In this document: positions 1-6,139 of the stretch, one piece after another | Layout: the number at the start of each line of letters is the position of its first letter | Numbering within the stretch: position 1 is the first letter of the stretch | DNA from: Omnitrophica bacterium RIFOXYB12_FULL_50_7 | GTDB taxonomy: Bacteria > Omnitrophota > Omnitrophia > Omnitrophales > Aquincolibacteriaceae | Assembly: GCA_001804345.1 (NCBI GenBank) | Contig: MHFU01000008.1 | Location: forward strand, 1 to 11,544 | Length of the DNA: 11,544 nt | Direction: 5' to 3' | Program-made: the position numbers and the translations under genes | Notes under the pieces: model-generated | Database searches by the model: none | What the model was told of the DNA's origin: nothing | The model's input: only the letters and a program-made list of their open reading frames with translations

Positions 1-1
1 C

Positions 2-3000
2 CAATCCCGTCCCGAATTGCTTCAGTTTTTGTCGGAGATCCACCATGAAATTGAGAGATTAAAGACCCGCTCTGAGATGCGGGCTGCCGATGGGGGCGAT
101 ACGAGGAACGCCCCTCCCAGCGATGCTGAATGGGTTGATGTTGTGGACGAGAACGATCAGGTGCTCAGACAAATCCGTCGTGGGGATAGTCGAAGGTCTC
201 CCGTACCCATCCGGCATCGTCAAGTTCATGTGATTGTAGTTTCGCCCGAAGGAGAGATTGTTTTCCCTCAACGTGCTTATCATAAGGGGGGTGCGGGTCT
301 TTGGGATGCAGCGGTTGCGGGTGGTGTGCAGGCCGGTGAGGACTATCGAACCGCAGCGCTTCGTGAGGCGCAGGAAGAACTGCCGTTTTATTTTGAAGCA
401 CAGCGAATGCAGCAAGTTCATCCCAATCCATCCCAGGCCTTTTTCGAATATGTTACGCCTAAGGATGTTGCTCATCGCGGATTGTTTTTTATACGAATGA
501 CACCTCGGCAAAAAGAAGAATTATTGGAAAGCAACAAGCAGCTTGCGAAATTCTGGGGTGATTTTTTCGGAGAACTTAGCCGGCAACAGGGTCTTCCAGT
601 GGACGAGTTAAAGCGGCGGGCTTTAAATAACGAAGCGGATACGCGAGCCGTTATCCGCAGGGCTCTTATCCAGAAAGTCGGAGCAGAAAACCTGCACTTT
701 TATGAAGCCGAACAATTTATTTTCTTGCCTTTGGATGAAGCCATGCGGTTGTCCAAACAAACGCCGACACCTATCGGGAACGGTTTTTATGGATATTTCA
801 TGCGGAATGAATCTTTAAAAATCGGACAGTATCAGGTTGCGTTCAAAAAAGCGCTCCGGGATTTTATCCATCAAGAACGCTCCGAAACACGTTCAGCAGA
901 CACGATCGTATTTAATGATGAAGCGAAAATCCATGTTTTTGAAGGTGATGGAAAGACGCCGCTTTTCTTTACGCTTTGGGCGAATCCTGAAGCCTATCGG
1001 AACGGAAAAAGCCGTGTGCGATTTGACCGGGTCCAGGATCAATTTCAAATTGATGAGAAGACAGTTCCCTACGGCCGCTCGATTTTTTCAAAATTCCTAC
1101 TCCCGATCGATCAAACCCTAGTGTCATTTCCAAAAGACAAAGCTAATGAGAAAATCATGGCGGTACTTCCAAACGGGAATCCGATCTTTAACCGCAGCTT
1201 TGTTTTGGTGATAGACGGCAAGGTTTATACTCCGCATGACGAATCTGTTGAGTTGCGTGATTATGATATGCTCACAAAATTCCGGGATGGAAGAATCGCT
1301 CCGAGGACGCTCCGGTTTTTAAACAAATCCACAAAGCGACGAGGTATTTGGGGTCTTGGGGATGAGGACCTTTCCCATAAGATAGAATATGCGGTTTTTG
1401 GGCAGCGGATTGTCAAAGACGGCCAAATCAATGTACAGAATTTGGCAAAGGATTTTGATGATCTGAGGCATTTATTCAGGTTGCCCATTTTCGAATCGGT
1501 GTATTTCGGCGGGCAGCGACACCTAGGAGTAAGCGACAGGGTGGGTGAATTGTATAAGAACCGTGATTGGGTGGCCCAAGCTTTGAAAGGCGAAACAATC
1601 GATCTTTCGATTGCCCCTCTGCTCGCAATGAATATTTCAATGGAGCAAATTTATCAGGAGTATCAGCGCTGGGGTTACCGGGTTGTAAAAGAAATGCCGC
1701 GGGAGGTCTTGCAGCCTGGGCAGTTTTTTATTCATGAAGCGGCACAGACGATGACCATCAACCTGATGCCTGGAATACACCCTCATAGCTTTGTCGGAAT
1801 CCGGAAAAACGGCCGTCTTTTTTCCGGCATGGTGGAGGGGAAAGCCCATTACGTTGGTGCGAGTTTGGGATGGTTGGCAAAGGAACTCATTAAAAAATAC
1901 GATGCACAAGATGTCTATCTTTGGGGCAATGGAAATGATGTTGTTTTGTATCAGATGCGGCCGGATGGTTCGATTCAAACAACTATCGCAGAAAATGCAA
2001 GGCCTGGCGCAATGACGGCTATTTTGATCACAGCGCCCAAAGGAAAGCTTTCTGATGTTCCTTCCGCTGTTCAACGTTCTGAATCGCGGGACGCAAAAAT
2101 GCATCTTCATGTCGATAAAACAGCTTTGGTTATTATTGACGTGCAGAAGGATTTTTTTGAAGCGCAGACGGGCTTTGCTCTTTTCGATCGTCAAACCAGA
2201 ATGAACCGGGACGATCTGACGCCCATGCAGGAAATGGTAAGGGAAAAGCTTCTTCCGATCATTGGTTTTGCTCGTCGGCAGGGCATGCACGTCATTTACA
2301 TTCAAAGTTATTATCCGGAATACAAATTTATAAAAGACGGATTCAGATTCTTAACATCCCCTGGAACAGTCGGAGCGGAGCTTTATCAGATATTGCCTTC
2401 TGTGGATCGTAACGGAAGAGAGCCTGTTTTTCACAAATCAGAAAATGATGCGTTTTCGAATCCCGCGTTGGGAGCATTTCTTTTGGAAAAAGGCATAGAA
2501 GACTTGCTGATCGCAGGATATTCCACGGACACTTGCGTCAGACAAACTGTTTTAAGCCCTCGTGGAGCTGGTTTTAGGCGGCATGTGATCGAAGATGGAG
2601 TGACAACATCGGGTTACAAGTTAGAAACCGCTCATCGCGAGTGGCTGGCTAGATTTCGGACGGAACCCAATGTCAGGGTTGTAAATTTAAAAGATGTTTT
2701 TGAAGCACAAATGACCCCGAGTGAAGACGTCATGGATGATTCCTATAAGATTTGGATCCCGTCAGTCGGTGCTTCTCAGTTTTCGAAAACCACAGCGTCG
2801 ATCAAGGCATTGAGTCCCCAGCTTTTCGGAGAGTTGGTCCAGCGACGCTCGGAAGTGAGGGGTTCGTTTCTCATGGATTGGCAAAGTGCTACCCCCGCTC
2901 AAATTTTTTTGAAAGAACTTACTCAGCAGTGGTTCTCAGAGAAAAGATTTGTGAAAAGCACAGGGTTAGATTGGTTCCAGCATATCAAGAATGTTGCGAA

Positions 3001-4588
3001 AGCAACATATGCTTTGCTGCGTCACCATGAAAAAGATTTTCTTAGGAGTAATAGACGTACGAGCCAGGAATACATCGGTAAGGTTAAAGACGATCTGACA
3101 GGGGGTGAGCAGGCGCTCACTTTCCGTTCGGAAATGCGGACGGTGCCGCTAAGAGCCGTGGTGTTTGATATCGGGAATGTGTTCGTGAGTTTCGACCCCC
3201 AAAAAGCGGCGCGGCGGATGATCAGGGCTGGCGTACGGGGCAGAACGGTTGACGAGGTCTGCCATGTTCTTCATGCGTCGGATCTTTATAAGCGTTTTGA
3301 AGTGAACGGTTTTTCTTCGGAGGAATTCAGCGTTGCGGTTTGTGGGGCCCTTGGGATCGCGCCCCTGGCGTTCGGCCGGTTTAGACGGATATGGTCAGAG
3401 ATCTTCGAACTGATTCCGGAAACAGTTACGCTGGCAGAGCGGTTAAAAGCAGCCGGATACAAAGTTTTTTTCTTAAGTGATACGAACCCGCTTCATATGG
3501 ATTATCTCAAACGGCATTACGGTTTCATGGCTCTTGCGGACCAAATTTTTACTTCCTATGGACTTAAATTGCGCAAAGGAGACGGTAAACAGGTTTTTGA
3601 GGCCATGGGACGCGAGATTCAGGAGATCTATGGGACTCGGCCGGATGAAATGCTCTTTATCGACGACAAGGAAGCCAATGTCCGGGCGTCCGAGCAGGCC
3701 GGATTTCCCGGGCATATTTTTACCACTGCCGGTGGTGTCGAGGCGGAGTTGTTAAAACGCGGTATTTCTCTTCCTCTGTCGAGTTCCGACGTGCCTTCTA
3801 GAGTTGTTCAGCAGCGACAGGTGATAGTGACCGATGCGCCAGAGGACGCATCCGTCCGACGAATTGTGGCGGAAAAGGGGACCCTCCAAAATACGCTGGC
3901 GGGCATGGGAGGCACCCCCGTTGTTTCGCCTCGCAAAGCAAGTGGTGACGTGGGGAGCAGTCACCACCGCTCTGAGATGCGCAATTTAAAGCCGGCGGTT
4001 CGTTCCGATGTGCCCTTCAGGTCAGTGCTGATCGCAGAGGTTCGGGCGGAGCGAATGGTTCGGAGTATCCGGCAGAGCAATCAGCCTGCGATGTTTTTCA
4101 TTAACGCGGAGGATTTTCCGAGCCTTTCCCCGGCCCAGAGGAAGGAATATTTGATCGTGGCGCTTTCGAATAAGGCTCTTAGTGTGGTGGTTTATAATTA
4201 TAGCGAGCGCGCCGGCGGTCAGGTGCTAGATGAGGAGTTTGGCGCCCTCCTGGACCTTGATCGCGTAAGGAGAACGGATAAGAATCTTGGCCAGGCGGTC
4301 TCGACTTTTTCAAGGACGAATACGCCGGCTATCCATTTGTCAAAGCAAGTTCTTCCTTCTCGGGCGGAAGTTCGCAGCCTTCATAAAAAAGTGAATTTTT
4401 TCAAAGCAAGCGGCGATAAAAGTGGCGCTCTCGCGACAGCACTTCTCTGGGCTCTTGGCGGTGGAGAAGCGATCCGTTTTTCGGGGGTGAGTCAGGATCG
4501 AGATGGTTTTTGGAGGGTTGCCGAAAATTTGCTCGATGCTCTTCAGAAAAGTTACGACAATAATCTCGTTTTTGCCGCGGCCGCGTAA
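2..4588 (+). CDS. Giant multi-enzyme polyprotein-like protein, 5' partial: Nudix / NAGPA-like / isochorismatase-like / HAD modules joined by RSExR motifs
   Basis: The frame is open from base 2 and no convincing start is present. The first start-like codon is TTG at 17, with no ribosome binding site, so the gene almost certainly begins upstream. Residues are numbered from that TTG (1523 aa to the stop). Residues 36-290 are a Nudix hydrolase of the isopentenyl-diphosphate-isomerase-like kind, with a complete Nudix box at 102-123 (GG, E108, R116-E117, E120-E121). Residues 293-685 resemble a phosphodiester glycosidase, best around 588-645, but the usual DGGGS is WGNGN. Residues 698-895 are an isochorismatase/nicotinamidase-like hydrolase with triad D708, K807, C840. 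Residues 949-1036 form a small unrecognised helical module. Residues 1044-1245 are a YihX-like HAD phosphatase (D1051 in FDIGNV, S1154, K1187, D1216-D1217). Residues 1323-1448 and 1454-1523 are unrecognised. Each junction carries R-[SA]-E-x-R. Enzyme calls are motif based; substrates are unknown. Confidence 0.85.
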   Translation, partial: QSRPELLQFLSEIHHEIERLKTRSEMRAADGGDTRNAPPSDAEWVDVVDENDQVLRQIRRGDSRRSPVPIRHRQVHVIVVSPEGEIVFPQRAYHKGGAGLWDAAVAGGVQAGEDYRTAALREAQEELPFYFEAQRMQQVHPNPSQAFFEYVTPKDVAHRGLFFIRMTPRQKEELLESNKQLAKFWGDFFGELSRQQGLPVDELKRRALNNEADTRAVIRRALIQKVGAENLHFYEAEQFIFLPLDEAMRLSKQTPTPIGNGFYGYFMRNESLKIGQYQVAFKKALRDFIHQERSETRSADTIVFNDEAKIHVFEGDGKTPLFFTLWANPEAYRNGKSRVRFDRVQDQFQIDEKTVPYGRSIFSKFLLPIDQTLVSFPKDKANEKIMAVLPNGNPIFNRSFVLVIDGKVYTPHDESVELRDYDMLTKFRDGRIAPRTLRFLNKSTKRRGIWGLGDEDLSHKIEYAVFGQRIVKDGQINVQNLAKDFDDLRHLFRLPIFESVYFGGQRHLGVSDRVGELYKNRDWVAQALKGETIDLSIAPLLAMNISMEQIYQEYQRWGYRVVKEMPREVLQPGQFFIHEAAQTMTINLMPGIHPHSFVGIRKNGRLFSGMVEGKAHYVGASLGWLAKELIKKYDAQDVYLWGNGNDVVLYQMRPDGSIQTTIAENARPGAMTAILITAPKGKLSDVPSAVQRSESRDAKMHLHVDKTALVIIDVQKDFFEAQTGFALFDRQTRMNRDDLTPMQEMVREKLLPIIGFARRQGMHVIYIQSYYPEYKFIKDGFRFLTSPGTVGAELYQILPSVDRNGREPVFHKSENDAFSNPALGAFLLEKGIEDLLIAGYSTDTCVRQTVLSPRGAGFRRHVIEDGVTTSGYKLETAHREWLARFRTEPNVRVVNLKDVFEAQMTPSEDVMDDSYKIWIPSVGASQFSKTTASIKALSPQLFGELVQRRSEVRGSFLMDWQSATPAQIFLKELTQQWFSEKRFVKSTGLDWFQHIKNVAKATYALLRHHEKDFLRSNRRTSQEYIGKVKDDLTGGEQALTFRSEMRTVPLRAVVFDIGNVFVSFDPQKAARRMIRAGVRGRTVDEVCHVLHASDLYKRFEVNGFSSEEFSVAVCGALGIAPLAFGRFRRIWSEIFELIPETVTLAERLKAAGYKVFFLSDTNPLHMDYLKRHYGFMALADQIFTSYGLKLRKGDGKQVFEAMGREIQEIYGTRPDEMLFIDDKEANVRASEQAGFPGHIFTTAGGVEAELLKRGISLPLSSSDVPSRVVQQRQVIVTDAPEDASVRRIVAEKGTLQNTLAGMGGTPVVSPRKASGDVGSSHHRSEMRNLKPAVRSDVPFRSVLIAEVRAERMVRSIRQSNQPAMFFINAEDFPSLSPAQRKEYLIVALSNKALSVVVYNYSERAGGQVLDEEFGALLDLDRVRRTDKNLGQAVSTFSRTNTPAIHLSKQVLPSRAEVRSLHKKVNFFKASGDKSGALATALLWALGGGEAIRFSGVSQDRDGFWRVAENLLDALQKSYDNNLVFAAAA
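68..4375 (+). repeat. Seven dispersed RSExR protein motifs at module junctions
   Basis: Inside the giant ORF the pentapeptide R-[SA]-E-x-R is encoded at 68-82 (RSEMR), 878-892 (RSETR), 2075-2089 (RSESR), 2846-2860 (RSEVR), 3125-3139 (RSEMR), 3968-3982 (RSEMR) and 4361-4375 (RAEVR). Each copy lies between recognisable or presumed domains, none inside a catalytic core. Codons differ between copies, for example cgctctgagatgcgg, cgttcggaaatgcgg and cgctcggaagtgagg, so the conservation is at protein level and not a recent DNA duplication. The copies at 68 and 3968 do share 15 identical bases. Function is unknown; a processing site or linker signal is inferred. Confidence 0.8.
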
Positions 4589-4659
4589 TTGTTGAGTATG
4601 GAGCGAGGTGTGCTGCGTTTCATAAAAAACTATTTGTTGTCGTCCTTGGGTTTATTGAT

Positions 4660-4701
4660 ACGGGTACGGCGTACGGAGAATGCGCGGGACGCCGTACTCG
4701 T
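4660..4701 (+). terminator. Possible terminator hairpin after the giant ORF
   Basis: A 13-bp stem (4660-4672 with 4689-4701, one G-U pair) encloses a 16-nt loop, 72 bases after the stop codon. Only a short TTT follows the stem, so intrinsic termination is plausible but weak. It could instead be one of the many palindromic spacer repeats in this genome. The rest of the spacer from 4589 to 4853 shows nothing else except the tRNA promoter. Confidence 0.4.
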
Positions 4702-4784
4702 TTAATGCTATCGCCATAGTTTCAATTTTCCAAGGCTGGGCTTTATTTCGATGATTCGGCACTTCTATTATCTTCAAAAATCCT

Positions 4785-4815
4785 TTGAGACCGCCTCGAA
4801 AAATTCTGGTATACT
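4785..4815 (+). promoter_or_regulatory. Extended -10 promoter for the tRNA
   Basis: TATACT at 4810-4815 is preceded by TG at 4807-4808, giving an extended -10 element. A TTGAGA -35-like hexamer sits at 4785-4790 with a rather long 19-bp spacer. Transcription would begin near 4822, about 30 bases before the mature tRNA end, which suits a tRNA leader. Confidence 0.6.
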
Positions 4816-4853
4816 TGCCCCCGATTTGACGTGTTGATCTATGGAAAATGAGT

Positions 4854-4927
4854 GGGCCCATAGCTCAATCGGTTAGAGCAGAGGACTCATAATCCTTTGG
4901 TTGGAGGTTCAATTCCTCCTGGGCCCA
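4854..4927 (+). tRNA. tRNA with anticodon CAT, probably tRNA-Ile2 (lysidine-modified)
   Basis: The full cloverleaf folds. The 7-bp acceptor is GGGCCCA with TGGGCCC and discriminator A4927. The D-arm is GCTC/GAGC with GG in its loop, the anticodon stem is GAGGA/TCCTT around loop CTCATAA, the variable loop has 5 nt, and the T-arm is GGAGG/CCTCC with TTCAATT. The anticodon CAT fits elongator Met or Ile2. C4-G69 and C5-G68 in the acceptor match the pairs that TilS uses in E. coli to recognise tRNA-Ile2, so Ile2 is preferred. No initiator features are visible (position 1 pairs with 72, and there is no GGG/CCC anticodon stem). CCA is not encoded, so it must be added by nucleotidyltransferase. Confidence 0.93.
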
Positions 4928-4941
4928 TAACTTTTACGCTT

Positions 4942-5038
4942 CCTGGTTCTCCGCCAAAAATCTCGGCGGATCTTTCCACAAAGCGTGTGCGAGATTTTTG
5001 AGACGGATCCGCCAATGCTTTGTGGCGGAGAGTCCAGG
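4942..5038. repeat. Long imperfect palindrome with TCCGCC/GGCGGA arms after the tRNA
   Basis: The outer arms cctgg..tctccgcca (from 4942) and tggcggaga..ccagg (to 5038) pair over about 14 bp with a small bulge. Inside, aaaaatctcg (4956-4965) pairs perfectly with cgagattttt (4990-4999). Competing pairs also exist: gcggatc with gatccgc, and ccacaaagc with gctttgtgg. Local units 4950-4970 and 5008-5029 each have the form tccgcc...ggcgga, the same unit that recurs inside rnpB. No coding potential is evident. It is probably a small dispersed palindromic element. Confidence 0.7.
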
Positions 5039-5095
5039 TGGGCCCATTTAAATAGGCAATCAAGGCCAATAATCATGAGGTGTTCCGTGGGAAAA

Positions 5096-5440
5096 ATGAA
5101 GCTTTTTGCGGTGGGGGCGCTTTTAAGCGTGACGCTTGCTTCGTGCGCGTTCCATTCTTCAAGTCGCTCTTTCGGTCCTTATTCTGAGGCTGAAAATTTT
5201 TATAAGAATGGGAATTATCCGAAGGCGATTGAAAAGTATCGGGAATATCTGGCTGTCAATCCTCAGGGGAACCTGGCCGCGATCGCGGAGTATTATGTCG
5301 CAAAAAGCCTGGTTGCTTCCGGAGACACGGCCAAGGCCATTGAAAGTTTCAAACAGGTTGTGGTGCAATACCCCCAGACAAGCTGGGCAGATTTCGCCGA
5401 AGAGCAGTTGGAGCTTTTGCAGGCTCCCGTGAAGTCTTAA
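5096..5440 (+). CDS. Small TPR lipoprotein, BamD/YbgF-like
   Basis: The 114-residue precursor starts MK, followed by a hydrophobic stretch (residues 3-15) and the lipobox L14-A15-S16-C17, so the mature protein would be a lipid-anchored ~98-aa periplasmic or outer-membrane-facing protein. Two tetratricopeptide-like helix pairs follow, around residues 30-57 (AENFYKNGNYPKAIEKY) and 61-93 (AKSLVASGDTAKAIESF), ending in Y-P as in BamD and YbgF/CpoB. It is much shorter than either family (about 240 aa), so it is a minimal TPR adaptor and not a clear orthologue. The ATG at 5096 gives the most typical signal peptide. In-frame ATG 5075 and GTG 5087 are alternatives, and no strong ribosome binding site decides between them. 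Further upstream extension runs into the palindromic spacer and is unlikely. Confidence 0.8.
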   Translation: MKLFAVGALLSVTLASCAFHSSSRSFGPYSEAENFYKNGNYPKAIEKYREYLAVNPQGNLAAIAEYYVAKSLVASGDTAKAIESFKQVVVQYPQTSWADFAEEQLELLQAPVKS

Positions 5441-5593
5441 TCCGTTTTTTTTGTTCTTTGATTTGAGATCGATTTTTTGAGAAGGTCTTCTCGGATGACC
5501 GCGCACAGATGATGAGAGACGGGAAACGTCCTGTCTGCCGCTGTGGGAGGAAAGTCCGAGCTTCATAGGGCATCGTAGTGGGTAACGCCCACC

Positions 5594-5669
5594 TCCGCCA
5601 CAAATTGTTGGCGGACGGATATCCGCCATGCCGAAAGGCAGGGGTGGATCCGCCATGTTTTTTGGCGGA
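5594..5669 (+). repeat. TCCGCCA/TGGCGGA palindromes inserted in rnpB
   Basis: Two units of the form tccgcca-N7/8-tggcgga lie at 5594-5615 and 5649-5669. They flank a hairpin capped by a GAAA tetraloop (5622-5648, tgccgaaaggca core). They replace the short P9 hairpin expected after the conserved ggtaacgccc segment. The same unit occurs at 5008-5029 and, in weaker form, at 4950-4970, which suggests a dispersed element tolerated in a peripheral RNA helix. Confidence 0.75.
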
Positions 5670-5709
5670 AGAGCCACAGAGACGAGTCTAGAGGCCGTGC
5701 TTCGTGCAA

Positions 5710-5791
5710 CGTAGGTCGTATGTCGTCAAAGCTGAAAAGCTTGCAATTCATGCAAATGAGTTGTTAAGCGACATACGAAATACGAACTACG
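5710..5791 (+). repeat. Extended P12-like hairpin of rnpB
   Basis: cgtag (5710-5714) pairs with ctacg (5787-5791), and tcgtatgtcg (5716-5725) pairs perfectly with cgacatacga (5769-5778). This makes a long stem with an internal loop on the 3' side and a ~43-nt apical region that can fold into small hairpins (for example ttgca/tgcaa). P12 is the most length-variable helix of bacterial RNase P RNA, so this is compatible with function. Confidence 0.65.
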
Positions 5792-5998
5792 CTGTACGGT
5801 TTTTAGGGTGAAACGCGGCAATCTCTACGTGAAGAAAGGCTAAATAAGGTAAAGAGCGCAAGCGAGAACGGCCCGTTCTTATTTTACCGAAAGGTGAAAA
5901 CTTTACCGGGTCAGCCGACCGAGGCCGCCAGCAATGGCGGTCCTAGATAGATGGTCATCACTTGTCGCGCGAGCGGCAGGTACAGAACTCGGCTTACA

Positions 5999-6019
5999 GA
6001 GAAGGCCTTCTCATTTTTT
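5999..6019 (+). terminator. rnpB terminator-like hairpin
   Basis: The 3' strand of P1 is itself palindromic (gagaag-gc-cttctc, 5999-6012) and is followed by A and six T residues (6014-6019). It can therefore act as a short intrinsic terminator as well as the P1 arm. The stem is only 6 bp with a 2-nt loop, so the strength is uncertain. Confidence 0.5.
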
Positions 6020-6021
6020 AG

Positions 6022-6055
6022 AAGGGGACAGGCAATCAACTATGCCTGTCCCCTT
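6022..6055. repeat. REP-like palindrome aaggggacaggca
   Basis: A perfect 13-bp stem (6022-6034 with 6043-6055) has an 8-nt loop. Only TTT follows, so it is a poor intrinsic terminator on its own, although it could back up the rnpB terminator. The arm belongs to the GGGACAG-type palindromes seen again at 8749-8780 and 9921-9932. Confidence 0.7.
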
Positions 6056-6079
6056 TGCTAAACAAAAATATTTCGCGCC

Positions 6080-6108
6080 TTGCGCGCCATGTAGCGTCTT
6101 GATAGGAT
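6080..6108 (+). promoter_or_regulatory. Weak candidate promoter for the orn operon
   Basis: TTGCGC at 6080-6085 and TAGGAT at 6103-6108 are separated by 17 bases, 31 bases before the GTG start at 6140. The match to the sigma-70 consensus is 3/6 and 4/6, so this is tentative. It is the best candidate between the rnpB terminator and the two-gene unit. Confidence 0.3.
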
Positions 6109-6139
6109 AGCCCTCATTCAGTCTTGGAGGTTTCTGGCT

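Larger units (their letters stand above)
5479..6012 (+). ncRNA. rnpB: RNase P RNA (bacterial type A-like), enlarged
   Basis: This is the catalytic RNA of RNase P, which removes 5' leaders from pre-tRNAs. The P1 ends match: 5479-5492 pairs with 5999-6012 over 14 bp with one G-U. The universally conserved 5' core ggaggaaagtcc (5546-5557) followed by gagcttcataggg is present. The 3' core agaactcggcttacag (5984-5999) completes helix P4. Other hallmarks are ggtgaaacgcggca, agagcgca, cggcccgttctt and ggcggtcctagatagatggt. At about 534 nt it exceeds the usual 350-400 nt. The excess lies in a palindrome-rich block at about 5594-5669, at the P9 position, and a long P12-like hairpin at 5710-5791. No clear promoter is visible between the lipoprotein stop and the 5' end, so it may be transcribed with the upstream gene or from an atypical promoter. 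Confidence 0.95.

Noticed and set aside
1637..2305. A 222-codon minus-strand frame inside the giant ORF
   Set aside because: It spans the NAGPA-like/isochorismatase junction on the opposite strand, and its composition is that of a complement, with no recognisable domain.
4020..4045. An eighth RSExR-like copy, IAEVR at residues 1339-1343
   Set aside because: It lacks the leading Arg-Ser/Ala pair, lies only 17 residues after a full motif and appears to be inside a module, so it may be chance.
17..4588. An artefactual fusion of separate genes by sequencing errors
   Set aside because: The frame runs through without stops, and the junctions carry a repeated protein motif and not random read-through sequence, so a real fusion is more likely.
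5159..5677. A minus-strand frame covering the lipoprotein gene and the 5' part of rnpB
   Set aside because: It overlaps a clear RNase P RNA and a clear lipobox protein. The frame is open only because of palindromic GC-rich repeats.
4589..6055. A CRISPR array or other tandem direct repeats in the repeat-rich stretch
   Set aside because: The repeats are inverted, unevenly spaced and of variable loop length, with no regular direct-repeat and spacer alternation.
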